Of a stretch of 64,000 nucleotides of DNA, positions 1 through 8,754 are shown piece after piece. The notes beneath the pieces are model-generated. The model was not told where the DNA came from, made no database searches, and saw only the letters and a program-made list of their open reading frames with translations. The stretch comes from Nitrospirota bacterium (GTDB lineage Bacteria; Nitrospirota; Leptospirillia; Leptospirillales; Leptospirillaceae), in assembly GCA_021810805.1 (NCBI GenBank), contig JAJZHW010000006.1:1-64000 (forward strand). Reading direction: 5' to 3'. The first letter of the stretch is position 1; each line of letters starts with the position of its first letter. The position numbers were made by a program, and so were the translations under genes.

Positions 1-2
1 GT

Positions 3-401
3 CAAGACAGCTATCTCTATCTGATCGACGAAAATCCGGCCGACCATACATTTTCCCTGATCGTCCCCGACCCGCGATTCCTTGCGCTCTGGCACGCCAA
101 AACCGGGGAGACCGCCACATTCCCCTCGGGGGAGATTGCCAAGGAGGGCGTTGCACTGGAGGCCGAACTTCCCAAGGGCGCCTCGGAGTCCTTTGAGGTC
201 CTTCGGGCCATCGCCACAACAAAACCTCTCCCCCCGGACATCTGGCTCCCGACGACAAGAACCTCCTATGACCTCTTTGGAGATCTGAACCGCCTCAACA
301 TCCCCTACAACGATGCCGCCACGACATTCACAATTTTGGGAAAGCAAAAAGCAAAGAAGGAAGGGAGCAACATCCGGCTCCGATCCTCGATGGCTCACTG
401 A
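3..401 (+). CDS. C-terminal part of a DUF4384-like protein (5' end outside window)
   Basis: The frame is open from the window edge to a TGA, so only the last 132 residues are visible. They contain a YLYLID strand, then LIVPDPRF, GETATFP, and a late ELPKGASESFEVLRAIAT segment. That order (a YvyLl strand, an LfPn-like motif, an LP-G turn, an la-iaT strand) is the layout of DUF4384 domains, which sit at the ends of bacterial surface or kinase-associated proteins of unknown function. The last 20 residues are basic and look like a disordered tail. A 6-bp inverted repeat (TTCCTT/AAGGAA) follows the stop but has no T-run. Family assignment is by pattern memory and is tentative. No function is inferred. 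Confidence 0.5.
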   Translation, partial: QDSYLYLIDENPADHTFSLIVPDPRFLALWHAKTGETATFPSGEIAKEGVALEAELPKGASESFEVLRAIATTKPLPPDIWLPTTRTSYDLFGDLNRLNIPYNDAATTFTILGKQKAKKEGSNIRLRSSMAH

Positions 402-682
402 CTTCCTTGACAGAAGGAATGAGCGCATTCGGAAGAACGCGACCGTTCTCGGACAAGAACGCCGAATCTTCGAGAGGCCCCTACCGAGATCCCTCCCAAG
501 ACTCAAGGATTCAATCGGCACTTGAAGAAATTTCATTGCGCCCTGTGGCAATCTCGAACATTTCACCGGCCTTCCGGATCCAGCCGGAATTCGGAGGCAG
601 GAGGGCCAAAGGCCATGGACTTCTTTCAATAAATACTAAATACTTAAGGAAAAACCAAGCGAAAAGCCGATCCGGAAAAAGC

Positions 683-711
683 TTTAAATTTCAGAAGAGA
701 AAAGCTATAGT
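683..711 (+). promoter_or_regulatory. Candidate sigma-70 promoter
   Basis: TTTAAA (683-688) and TATAGT (706-711) are separated by 17 bases inside an AT-rich stretch. The -10 matches the consensus at five of six positions and the -35 at four. Transcription would start near 718, at the left edge of a perfect palindrome. No coding start lies close downstream, so the product would be either the leader of the gene at 996 or a short RNA ending at the terminator at 792-825. Confidence 0.4.
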
Positions 712-717
712 ATTAAG

Positions 718-825
718 AGGTCGCGACCTTCGACCGTTTATCACTTCCCTTTACGAAAAAGAATTTTGCCCGTTTTACCGCATCTCCCTCCACTTGACTT
801 TTTCTGGTTACAGTCAAGTTTTTTT
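718..825 (+). ncRNA. Candidate small RNA between promoter and intrinsic terminator
   Basis: A predicted start near 718 and a hairpin with a T-run ending at 825 would define a transcript of about 108 nt in a long gene-free gap. It begins with a self-complementary dodecamer and ends in the intrinsic terminator. No known RNA family was recognised. The alternative is that the hairpin attenuates the leader of the GGDEF-EAL gene at 996. This is inference from the spacing of signals only. Confidence 0.3.
792..825 (+). terminator. Rho-independent terminator candidate
   Basis: ACTTGACT at 792-799 pairs with AGTCAAGT at 812-819 across a 12-base loop. A run of seven T residues (819-825) begins at the foot of the stem. 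The stem is not GC-rich, so the terminator may be weak. Confidence 0.5.
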
Positions 826-995
826 CTGAATTCCAGAACCTTTCACAGCCGCAAATTGGGGAGAAGCCATACACACGGGACCCTTGGCCATTCTCACCCT
901 CCCAATGGCCTTTCCCGAATATCGCTCTTTTAGCCACCGATTGAAGACGACAAGACATTCTCGAGGGATCACCTCCAAAAGACGAGAGAACTTTG

Positions 996-3581
996 ATGAT
1001 TGACGATTCTTCGCCTCTCCGAAAGCTCGATATTCTCGTTCTCTCCGGACAGAACTTCCCGCATCCCCTTCTTGAGAGCGTCATGGAAAAATGCGGAGAG
1101 CCGACCTTTCGCCTGACCCGGCTCACTTCGATGGAAGAGCTTCGCCATCGTCTTCAGGGATCTCGCAGCCATGCCCCTTTGCCTCCCGACATTCTCGTCC
1201 TCTCCCAAGAGGAACACACTCTCGATTCCATTCTGGAAACCCTCCATCCTCACGGAGAGGGAGGCCAACTCTCCCAGACCACGATCGTGGTCTTTTCCTC
1301 CTCTCCCGGGGGAACGCTCCTCTCCCTCGCCAATCGCAACCGCAACCTCTTCATCGTCGACCCGGAGAATGGGGAAGATCTCTTGCATATCTTCCAGGAA
1401 ACCATTCGCGAGAGTCGGGACTTCCACCACAGGAGCCTCTTCGTCTCCCCGGGCATCGAGGATCTCGCCACTCCGCTCACCCTCCTTCTCGTGGAGGACA
1501 ACGAAGGCGATCGCGTTCTTCTCCGGGAGATGCTGAGAGACTCTCCCCTTCTCCGCCCTCTCTCCCTCCTTTCGGCCCGCACGCTGGCCGAATCCCGTCG
1601 CATCATCGGAACGGTTCCCATCGATGCGGTCCTCCTCGATCTGGCCCTCCCTGACGGACAGGGCCTCGAAACCCTTCGCAAGTTCCGGATGATCAACGAA
1701 GAGCTTCCCGTGGTGGTCCTCTCCGGGATCAAGGAGGAAGCCGTCGCCATCTCCTCCCTGTCGGCCGGGGCCCAGGACTTTCTGGTCAAGGAGATGGTCT
1801 CCGCCCCCCTTCTTCTCCGTTCGGTCACCTATGCCATCAAGCGCAAGGAAATCGAACGCTCTCTCACCACATTGGCCAACTCCGACACACTTACCGGCCT
1901 TCCCAACAGAAAAAGCTTCATGGAGCAGCTCCAGAGAGGCATCGACACCGGCAAGCGAAGCGGGTCCTCCTTCTGCCTCATCATCCTTGACCTCGACCGC
2001 TTCAAGGCCGTCAACGACACCTATGGCCATGCGGCGGGAGATGCCCTGATCAAAGAGGTCGCCGGCAGGCTCAAACGTCTCATGCGGCGATCGGACTTTG
2101 TCGCCCGCCTGGGGGGCGACGAGTTTGCGATGATCCTGAACCACACCGAAAACACGGGAAACATCTCCCGCTTTCTCGAGAAGCTCGTCGATCTTCTTCG
2201 CCCTCCCTACACCATCGGTCGCCATACCGTCACATCGACGGCCTCCGTGGGAGCCGCCGTCTTCCCCCAGGACGGAGAAACGCCCGAAGAGCTCATCGCC
2301 CGCGCCGATCGGGCCATGTACCAGGCCAAAGGGTCGGGAAGGCGGCGATATGCCTTTTACGACCCCCAAATGGACCAGGAGGAATCCGCCCGTTCGGAGG
2401 CGATCCGGGAGATCTCCCGCGCCCTGGAAGAAGACGCCTTCGAGCTCTGCTTCCAGCCTGTGGTCAACCTTCTGACGGGCGAGCTCGTCTATGCAGAGGC
2501 CCTGGTCCGCTGGAACCACCCCGAGAAGGGATATCTTTCTCCCCTCTCGTTTATCCCGCTGATCGCCGGAACCTCGGCGGCGACCGATCTCGACCACTGG
2601 GTCCTCGACAAATCGGTCTCGCTGGTGGCGACCTGGGCCAGCCAGGGTCACTCCATTCCCGTGAGCCTGAACTTCGAGGCCAACTCCCTCGCTCAGCCCT
2701 CATTTCCCGAGGAGGTCTCCCACTGCCTTCGGTCCCACCCCGAACTGTCGCCCGCACTCCTCCGCATCGAGGTTCGCGAATGGATCGAAACCGGCCATCT
2801 TCCCCAGATACGCCACTCCCTCGAGCGCCTCGCCGATATGGGGGTGCGAACCTCCCTCGACGACTTCGGCCGCGGACCCACGACCCTTCCCAGCCTCACC
2901 TCCCTTTCGATCGAGGCACTGAAGCTCGACCAGAACGTGATCCTCGACTTCCAGCACGGCGATCGGAACATGGCGTTTATCGAAGGGGTGGCGGCGCTGG
3001 CCCGGAGCCTGGGACACAAGGTCGTCGCCAAGGGACTAGAAAAGTTCGAATACGGCCTCCTGCTGGAAAAGCTGGGGTGCGATCTGGCCCAGGGGTTCGG
3101 GATCTCCGCCCCGCTCCCTCCCGAAGAATTTCTTGCGTGGAAAGAGTCCTGGATGTCGTCGGGAGCCTCCGCCCTCAGGGATGTGAAGATTGAGGACAGC
3201 GAAGTCCGGATCCTCTCGGTCCTCCTCCCCCATCTCGAATGGATCTACCGGGCCATCCTGAGGGTCCAGGCGGCCGTGGACCCGACCCTTTCATCTTCTC
3301 CCCAGGACCCCGGACCCTCCCCCGTCCTTTCGTGGTTTTCCGGGGAAGGACAGGATCGCTACGGATCTCTTCCCGTCTTTTTGCCCCTCTCCCGGACCAC
3401 GGAAGAGATCGACCGGACAGTGGGAACCATGATGGAGGAGCTCTCCCGCGGGGAGAACCAGAGGGCGAATAACCATGCCCACCGTCTTCTGGCACTCAAA
3501 GACCGCCTTCAGTCCCTCTACCATTCCCTCCAGAAGGAGGCCCTTCTCCGGACCCTCGCGGAAGAACCCCGTACGGCCTGA
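996..3581 (+). CDS. Receiver-GGDEF-EAL response regulator with CZB-like C-terminus
   Basis: An 861-residue cytoplasmic c-di-GMP protein. Residues 1-140 resemble a degenerate receiver. Residues 165-290 are a true receiver (LLLVEDNEGD, phospho-acceptor D215 in LLDLALPDG). The GGDEF motif is intact at 373-377 with an RxxD inhibitory site five residues before it, so cyclase activity with product inhibition is likely. The EAL motif is at 501-503, but the usual AEGVE motif reads AKGLE with Lys679 replacing a glutamate needed for hydrolysis, so the EAL half is probably catalytically dead. The last 110 residues look like a CZB zinc domain that has lost its cysteine and paired histidines. ATG at 996 is chosen over the adjacent TTG at 993; GAGAG lies eight bases upstream. 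Confidence 0.85.
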   Translation: MIDDSSPLRKLDILVLSGQNFPHPLLESVMEKCGEPTFRLTRLTSMEELRHRLQGSRSHAPLPPDILVLSQEEHTLDSILETLHPHGEGGQLSQTTIVVFSSSPGGTLLSLANRNRNLFIVDPENGEDLLHIFQETIRESRDFHHRSLFVSPGIEDLATPLTLLLVEDNEGDRVLLREMLRDSPLLRPLSLLSARTLAESRRIIGTVPIDAVLLDLALPDGQGLETLRKFRMINEELPVVVLSGIKEEAVAISSLSAGAQDFLVKEMVSAPLLLRSVTYAIKRKEIERSLTTLANSDTLTGLPNRKSFMEQLQRGIDTGKRSGSSFCLIILDLDRFKAVNDTYGHAAGDALIKEVAGRLKRLMRRSDFVARLGGDEFAMILNHTENTGNISRFLEKLVDLLRPPYTIGRHTVTSTASVGAAVFPQDGETPEELIARADRAMYQAKGSGRRRYAFYDPQMDQEESARSEAIREISRALEEDAFELCFQPVVNLLTGELVYAEALVRWNHPEKGYLSPLSFIPLIAGTSAATDLDHWVLDKSVSLVATWASQGHSIPVSLNFEANSLAQPSFPEEVSHCLRSHPELSPALLRIEVREWIETGHLPQIRHSLERLADMGVRTSLDDFGRGPTTLPSLTSLSIEALKLDQNVILDFQHGDRNMAFIEGVAALARSLGHKVVAKGLEKFEYGLLLEKLGCDLAQGFGISAPLPPEEFLAWKESWMSSGASALRDVKIEDSEVRILSVLLPHLEWIYRAILRVQAAVDPTLSSSPQDPGPSPVLSWFSGEGQDRYGSLPVFLPLSRTTEEIDRTVGTMMEELSRGENQRANNHAHRLLALKDRLQSLYHSLQKEALLRTLAEEPRTA

Positions 3582-3886
3582 TCGCACGAAAGCCGCGGGG
3601 GATTCTCTTGGGCCGTCTGACGCCGGCGCACGCTCCGTTCATCTTGCAAATCCCGCCGTTTTTGACCAAAGTAGAGACGTGTTCGCACGCCTCGGACTCT
3701 CGGAATGATGCCTCTTCCCTCTCCCCTCGGACTCGGCTCTCGACCGGAGGAGAGGGATCCCGCCATGATTTCAAGAGAGAAGGCGACGCTCCCGCCCGAC
3801 ATCCCCTCGGCTCAGACAAGACTCTGACCCGCGAGGAGGGATCGTGAGGAGGTCGCCCCCCCATTCCCCCCCACCGAGGTCCTCCG
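3582..3886. other. Intergenic, nothing recognised
   Basis: Spacer of 305 bases between two same-strand GGDEF-EAL genes. No hairpin with a T-run, no clear promoter and no supported small gene were found. A GAGGT ribosome site sits at 3876-3880, just before the next ATG. Confidence 0.5.
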
Positions 3887-5848
3887 ATGCTCCTGATTCG
3901 CCGCATCTACGCATTCCTGTCCGGGATTCCCCTTCTTCCCGCAGTCTTCGTCACCGCAATCCTCCTCTCCTCGTTGGCCATCCAGAACCGCATCGAAGAT
4001 GTTCACGAAGGAGAAAAGACCCTTCTCGACCAGAACCGCAAGATTGCCCGGATCGTCTATAACCTCGTCTTCTTCCAGAAGTCCGTTCGCCAGGCCCTTC
4101 TCGAACGGCTCGAGGCGGCGCCGGGCTCGTCCGGATTGCCCGAGATCGCCGACCTCGACGCCCAGAAAGCGGCCCTCTTCCGCCAGACCGAGGCGGTGCT
4201 CACGGGATCTCCTCAGGGCAAGCTTCCCTTCAGCCGGACGATCGTCTCCGAACTCTCCCTGAACTTTTCCCTCTTCCGGAAAGATCTCCTCGATCAGAGG
4301 ACCCGTTCCTTCACCGACCTCCGATTCCACTATCGCGCCCTGGAAGAATCGATCCTCTCGCTCCACCTCGCCACGCAGACGGCCCTGTTTGGAATCGAGC
4401 GCTCCCGCATCTCTCTCATGAACTCCCAGATGCGCCTGTGGAACATACAGTTCGGAGTGGTCATCGTTCTGGGGATTCTGACGATCGGGGTGGAGTTTCT
4501 CCGGGAGCGGCGAAAGAACGAACAGAAGCTTTGGGATCTGACATACCGGGACCAGGTGACAGGACTCTCCAACGAAAACCTCTTCGCCGACCGCATCGAC
4601 TCCTTCATCCGGCTCATGGCTCCCGAGACCCGGCTCTTCGGGATCCTCGCCATCGGCATCGACGACTTCAAGCGGATCAATGCGGCCTACGGCCACGGAG
4701 GAGGCAATGCCGTCCTGACCAAGCTGGCCTCCCGACTGGGGGCCGAATCGGGGGAGGGGAACCTTCTGGTGAGAGGAGAAGGCGACACCTTTCTCGTGAT
4801 GGTCAGCGAGGCGGGATCGGTGGAGGCCCTTTACCGGAAGGCGGTCACCCTTCGGGAACGCTGTGCCACGCCCGTCGAGAACGGCGCCCACCAGATCGGA
4901 CTTTCCTTGTCGGTGGGGATCTCCTGCTTCCCGGAGAATGGAACCGGAGCGGAGATTTTGATCGAACGCGCCAAAAGTGCCCTCTCCACCGCCCGGGAAA
5001 AAGAATCCGACCACCCAGTCTGGATCTTCGACCCTCAGATCGCCTCCCGGACCTTCGAGGCGATGGAGCTGGCCCAGTCCATCCGGCGCGGGGTCGAGCG
5101 GGAGGAGTTCGTCCTCTACTTCCAGCCCATCGTCGACCTCTCCCGGAACAGGGCCCATCTGGCCGAGGTCCTCGTCCGATGGAATCACCCTGTCAAGGGG
5201 CTGGTGCCGCCCTCGACCTTCATCCCCATGGCCGAGTCGAACGGCACCATCGTCGATCTGGGATCCTGGATCCTCGAGGCGGCCTGCCGCCAGGGCAGAA
5301 TCTGGCACGACCGCGGGTTCGAGCTGAACCTGGCGGTGAACGCCTCCACCCGGCAGATCCGCCATCCGGGCTTTCTCGAACGGGTGAAGCACGTCCTGGA
5401 CACCACCGGCTTTCCCCCCAAGAATCTCGTCATCGAGATCACCGAATCGACCATGATCGCCGAATGGGAAACGGCCCTGCGGGTTACCGAAGAGCTCGAC
5501 CGTCTGGGGATCGCCCTCTCGATCGACGACTTCGGCACGGGATACTCCTCGCTCAGCTACCTCAACCGCCTCCCCATCCACCACCTCAAGATCGACAAGA
5601 GCTTCGTCGACGACCTCGAGCAAAATCCCCGCAGCCGGGAGGTGGTGAAGGGGATCATCATCCTCTCCCACGCCCTCAACATCCTCACCGTCACCGAAGG
5701 GGTCGAACACGAGGGTCAGCGGGATATCCTTCGGGGTCTGGGCGCCGACTTCATCCAGGGGTACTTCTACTCGCGGCCTCTCCCTGCCCCCGTTTTCGAG
5801 ACCTTTCTCGAGGAGTTCAACGGCAGTGGGCAGATACAAGCCCCCTAA
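3887..5848 (+). CDS. Membrane protein with degenerate GGDEF and intact EAL domain
   Basis: A 653-residue inner-membrane protein. The N-terminus has a transmembrane segment (about residues 10-31), a helical periplasmic region of about 150 residues, and a second membrane segment (about 187-205, FGVVIVLGILTIGVEFL). The GGDEF position reads EGDTF (298-302), and no RxxD site is obvious, so cyclase activity is probably lost and the domain may be regulatory. The EAL domain reads EVL (427-429) and keeps VNAS, EITES, IDDFGTGYSS, LKID, TEGVE and QGY, which predicts an active c-di-GMP phosphodiesterase. The periplasmic region is unlike the one shared by the proteins at 10064, 58723 and 60625. ATG with GAGGT six bases upstream. 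Confidence 0.88.
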   Translation: MLLIRRIYAFLSGIPLLPAVFVTAILLSSLAIQNRIEDVHEGEKTLLDQNRKIARIVYNLVFFQKSVRQALLERLEAAPGSSGLPEIADLDAQKAALFRQTEAVLTGSPQGKLPFSRTIVSELSLNFSLFRKDLLDQRTRSFTDLRFHYRALEESILSLHLATQTALFGIERSRISLMNSQMRLWNIQFGVVIVLGILTIGVEFLRERRKNEQKLWDLTYRDQVTGLSNENLFADRIDSFIRLMAPETRLFGILAIGIDDFKRINAAYGHGGGNAVLTKLASRLGAESGEGNLLVRGEGDTFLVMVSEAGSVEALYRKAVTLRERCATPVENGAHQIGLSLSVGISCFPENGTGAEILIERAKSALSTAREKESDHPVWIFDPQIASRTFEAMELAQSIRRGVEREEFVLYFQPIVDLSRNRAHLAEVLVRWNHPVKGLVPPSTFIPMAESNGTIVDLGSWILEAACRQGRIWHDRGFELNLAVNASTRQIRHPGFLERVKHVLDTTGFPPKNLVIEITESTMIAEWETALRVTEELDRLGIALSIDDFGTGYSSLSYLNRLPIHHLKIDKSFVDDLEQNPRSREVVKGIIILSHALNILTVTEGVEHEGQRDILRGLGADFIQGYFYSRPLPAPVFETFLEEFNGSGQIQAP

Positions 5849-6055
5849 GAATCGCGGGAAGTGGCGATGTTCATGAGGAGGGGGCCCACGAAGGGCAAAG
5901 ACCGAGGACCATCGCCAAGGATGTCGGAAAGACGGATCGTTCAGGCCCCTTCGCGCAAGGGGGAGTCGCCGGGGGGGGCAGACCAGAGCCCCTCTCGCCA
6001 CAGACAAGAATGGGCGATCCCGAAAAACGCGGCGTTGAGAAGAAGGCACGGCGCG

Positions 6056-6769
6056 TCAGAATATGACGGGCAGATCTCCCGAAAAGGCCATCCCGTCCGG
6101 CCGGGCCTCAAAGAGCGCCGCCCACACCGCCACCCCCCTGCTCCGGGCCTTTGTGAGGGCCCGGCGATAGGCCGGATCGACCCCGTCGGCCGGGGCGACA
6201 AACCGGCAGTCTCCCCTCATGACGACAAACAACAGAAGCCCCCGGTCGGAGGGCTCGGGAAGATGGGAGAGTTCCTCGAGGTGGCGAATGGCGCGGGCGG
6301 AGACCGCATCGGGAAAGAGCCCCGCCTCCCCCTCCCGATAGGTCACGCTCTTGACCTCGACGAAGACCCTCCGGCCCTCCCCATCGCGAAAGAGGTGGTC
6401 AATGCGGCTTTTCTCCCCCAGGGCGACCTCCGATCCGACATGGGTCCAATCCGGACAGAGCCCCCGGTCGGGATCGAGGAGCGCCTCAAGGGCCAGGCGG
6501 TTCCCCCGGTTGGGGTTGATGCCGACGCGGACCCCCGGAAGAGGTTCCGACTGCTCGGTGCGATAGCGATATCCCGTAGGATTTTTTGGGTTTTCGGGAA
6601 GGGGGGAGAGAAAGAGGGGAATGCCGGGACGGTCGAGGCAGCTCGTGAGCCGGCCAGGGTTGGGGCAGTGGCACCAGACCTCGCGTCCGTCGGCCAGGGC
6701 CGCCAGGACCGAAAATCTCTTCTCCCGTTTCAGAAAGGTGGCGGGAAGAAGGGGGAGTTCGTAGTGCAC
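6056..6769 (-). CDS. sfsA: SfsA family sugar fermentation stimulation protein homologue
   Basis: A 237-residue protein of the usual SfsA length. It has the family's PNPGRLTSCL segment near the N-terminus, an OB-like start, and a nuclease-like core with IDHLF, FVEVKSVT and FPDAVSARAIRHLEEL. SfsA proteins bind DNA and resemble restriction-endonuclease-fold nucleases; their physiological role is unsettled. The start is a GTG at 6769 with GGAG eight bases upstream. It converges on the upstream GGDEF-EAL gene and diverges from the DUF488 gene. Confidence 0.9.
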   Translation of the reverse strand: MHYELPLLPATFLKREKRFSVLAALADGREVWCHCPNPGRLTSCLDRPGIPLFLSPLPENPKNPTGYRYRTEQSEPLPGVRVGINPNRGNRLALEALLDPDRGLCPDWTHVGSEVALGEKSRIDHLFRDGEGRRVFVEVKSVTYREGEAGLFPDAVSARAIRHLEELSHLPEPSDRGLLLFVVMRGDCRFVAPADGVDPAYRRALTKARSRGVAVWAALFEARPDGMAFSGDLPVIF

Positions 6770-6906
6770 AGGCGTTCTCCGAGAGAGAGTCGTGGGAGGG
6801 CCCTGAAGGGCTTTCCGGACGAAGTGATTCCTATGGCGTCTTCTTCCCTGACTTTTCCCCGCAAACCCGCCACAATGGCGAACGACGACAAGGAGGATCT
6901 CCCGTC

Positions 6907-7323
6907 ATGTCCCCGACCATCGCAACCGGACGGATCTACGAATCGCTCAAAACGGCCCGGCCCGAAGGCGAAGTCGCCGTTCTCTGCGACCGGCTCTGGC
7001 CCCGGGGGCTCAGGAAGGAGGATCTGGCCGGAGTCCTGTGGATGAAGGAGTGGGCCCCCACTGGCCCCCTGCGGCAGGACTTTCACGCCGGACGGATCTC
7101 GCCGGCGACGTTTCGCGAGCGATACGGGGCCGAGCTTCTGGCCAGGAAGGACGAGCTTCTCTCGGACCTTCGCCGGTTGGGATCAAGCCATCCGGAAGGG
7201 GAAAGGTCCGTCCCCATGAAGGTCCTCCGGCTGCTCACTGCCTCCCGGGAGATCGAAAGCTCCCATGTCCCGGTCCTCCGGGACTACCTCGAGGGGCTGC
7301 TGGGCCCCCGGCCCACGCCATAG
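6907..7323 (+). CDS. DUF488 family (YeaO-like) protein
   Basis: 138 residues with the DUF488 hallmarks: an early VLCDRLWPRGL motif, WMKEWAPTGPLRQDF, and an RERYGAELL helix. The YeaO branch is widespread, soluble and without an established function. An AAGGAGG ribosome site precedes the ATG. The last 40 bases overlap the end of ugd on the opposite strand, so the two genes are convergent. Confidence 0.88.
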   Translation: MSPTIATGRIYESLKTARPEGEVAVLCDRLWPRGLRKEDLAGVLWMKEWAPTGPLRQDFHAGRISPATFRERYGAELLARKDELLSDLRRLGSSHPEGERSVPMKVLRLLTASREIESSHVPVLRDYLEGLLGPRPTP

Positions 7324-8621
7324 CATTCGATGCCCCGGGAGGCCAGGTCCCGGGGGTCGTACTGGTTGCGGCCGTCGATCACCGCCGCCCGGCGCATGAG
7401 CTTTTTGACCCGGTCCCAGTCGGGGGTGCGGAAGACCCGCCACTCGGTCAGAAGGCACAGGACATCGGCGCCGGACAGGACCTCGTAGGGCTCCTTCCCG
7501 AATGTCACCCGGTTGTCGTAGCGGGCCTTGAGGTTGCCCATGGCCTCGGGGTCGTAGAGCGCCACCCGATGGCCCCGCTCCAGACACCCCTCGATGGTCA
7601 CCAGGGCCGAGGCCTCCCGGATGTCGTCGGTCTCGGCCTTGAAGGCTCCGCCCCAGATCGCCACGGTCAGATCCTTCCGGCCCGGATAGAGGCGATCGAT
7701 CAGGTCGAGGGGGATCTCCTTCTGCCGGGCATTGATGGCCTCGACCTCCCGCAGGATCCCCATGGGAATCCCCAGGGTCTCTCCGGTGTGGATGAGCGCC
7801 TTCACATCCTTGGGAAAGCAGGAACCCCCATATCCGACGCCGGCGTAAAGAAAGGGCATCCCGATGCGCCGGTCGGAGCCCATTCCCAGACGGACGTTCA
7901 TGATGTCGGCCCCGCTCGCGTCGCAGAGCTCGGCCATCTTGTTGATGAAGGAGATCTTCGTGGCCAGGAAGGCGTTGGCGGCATATTTGGTCAGCTCCGC
8001 CGAGGCCACGTCCATGAGATAGACCGGGTGGCCGTTGCGGGTGAAGGGGGCATAGAGCTCCTTCATGAGCTCGGCCACCCGGGGGTTGTCCACCCCCACC
8101 ACCACGCGGTCGGGTCTCAGGACATCCTCGAGGGCCGACCCCTCCTTCAGGAACTCGGGGTTGGAGACCACGTCGAAGCGCTCCTGGGGCACCCCGGGGG
8201 CCAGACCCAGCGCTTCGCGCATCGCCTGCTCGACCTTCTTCGAGGTGCCCACCGGAACCGTGGACTTGACCACGACCACCCGGTAGCCGGTCAGGGAACG
8301 GGCGATCTCCCGGGCCACCGCCAAAACGGCTCCCAGATCGGCCGATCCGTCGTCGGCATTGGGGGTACCCACGGCAATGAAGCAGAAAAGGCTCTCGGAG
8401 AGCCCCTGGGCCAGGTCGGTGGTGAAGGAGAGGCGCCCCCCCTCCATGTTCCGAAGGAGAAGCTCTTCAAGCCCCGGCTCGTAAATGGGGGAACGACCGG
8501 CGGCAAGGCTCTCGACCTTCCGGGCGTCGTTGTCGACCCCCACCACCACGTGGCCCATCTCGGCAAAGCCCACCGCCGTCACAAGCCCCACATATCCCGA
8601 CCCCACCACGCAAAGCTTCAA
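7284..8621 (-). CDS. ugd: UDP-glucose 6-dehydrogenase
   Basis: 445 residues. Oxidises UDP-glucose to UDP-glucuronate, a precursor of exopolysaccharide and lipid A sugars. The N-terminal Rossmann motif (VVGSGYVGLVTA), the central helix region and the catalytic cysteine motif GYGGSCFPKD are all present, and the C-terminal NAD-binding domain is complete. The start is TTG at 8621 with GGAGG five bases upstream; the reading frame begins MKLCVVGSGYVG as expected for the family. It is divergent from thiO, with a 133-base shared intergenic region. Confidence 0.95.
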   Translation of the reverse strand: MKLCVVGSGYVGLVTAVGFAEMGHVVVGVDNDARKVESLAAGRSPIYEPGLEELLLRNMEGGRLSFTTDLAQGLSESLFCFIAVGTPNADDGSADLGAVLAVAREIARSLTGYRVVVVKSTVPVGTSKKVEQAMREALGLAPGVPQERFDVVSNPEFLKEGSALEDVLRPDRVVVGVDNPRVAELMKELYAPFTRNGHPVYLMDVASAELTKYAANAFLATKISFINKMAELCDASGADIMNVRLGMGSDRRIGMPFLYAGVGYGGSCFPKDVKALIHTGETLGIPMGILREVEAINARQKEIPLDLIDRLYPGRKDLTVAIWGGAFKAETDDIREASALVTIEGCLERGHRVALYDPEAMGNLKARYDNRVTFGKEPYEVLSGADVLCLLTEWRVFRTPDWDRVKKLMRRAAVIDGRNQYDPRDLASRGIECYGVGRGPSSPSR

Positions 8622-8653
8622 AGGCTCCTCCCGGACAGCCCCTTGCGGGGCGA

Positions 8654-8683
8654 TTGAACAAGACTCTCGGACAATGTGATACT
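8654..8683 (+). promoter_or_regulatory. Candidate sigma-70 promoter for thiO
   Basis: TTGAAC (8654-8659) and GATACT (8678-8683), 18 bases apart, lie in the ugd-thiO intergenic region and point toward thiO, about 70 bases before its GTG. Four to five consensus matches per box. Confidence 0.4.
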
Positions 8684-8754
8684 ACAGGAACGGCTTGTTT
8701 GGCTCAAGACTCGAGACGGACGGGAGAGACCGCCCTGAAAGGACATAAAGACAC

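Larger units (their letters stand above)
402..995. other. Intergenic region, AT-rich, with candidate promoter, palindrome and terminator
   Basis: About 590 bases without a convincing protein gene. It is much richer in A+T between about 620 and 830 than the genes around it. It holds a possible sigma-70 promoter (683-711), a perfect 12-base palindrome (718-729) and a hairpin followed by a T-run (792-825), all on the plus strand. These are listed separately. An open frame at 407-829 has no ribosome site and no protein-like composition and was not called. Confidence 0.6.

Noticed and set aside
407-829. Plus-strand open frame in the gap before the first GGDEF-EAL gene
   Set aside because: No ribosome site, low-complexity composition, and it runs through the candidate promoter and terminator.
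969-2651. 560-codon minus-strand open frame
   Set aside because: Lies antisense to the receiver-GGDEF-EAL gene; composition is the usual shadow of GC-rich codons and no motif is present.
3812-6049. 745-codon minus-strand open frame
   Set aside because: Antisense to the GGDEF-EAL gene at 3887, which has clear conserved motifs; the shadow has none.
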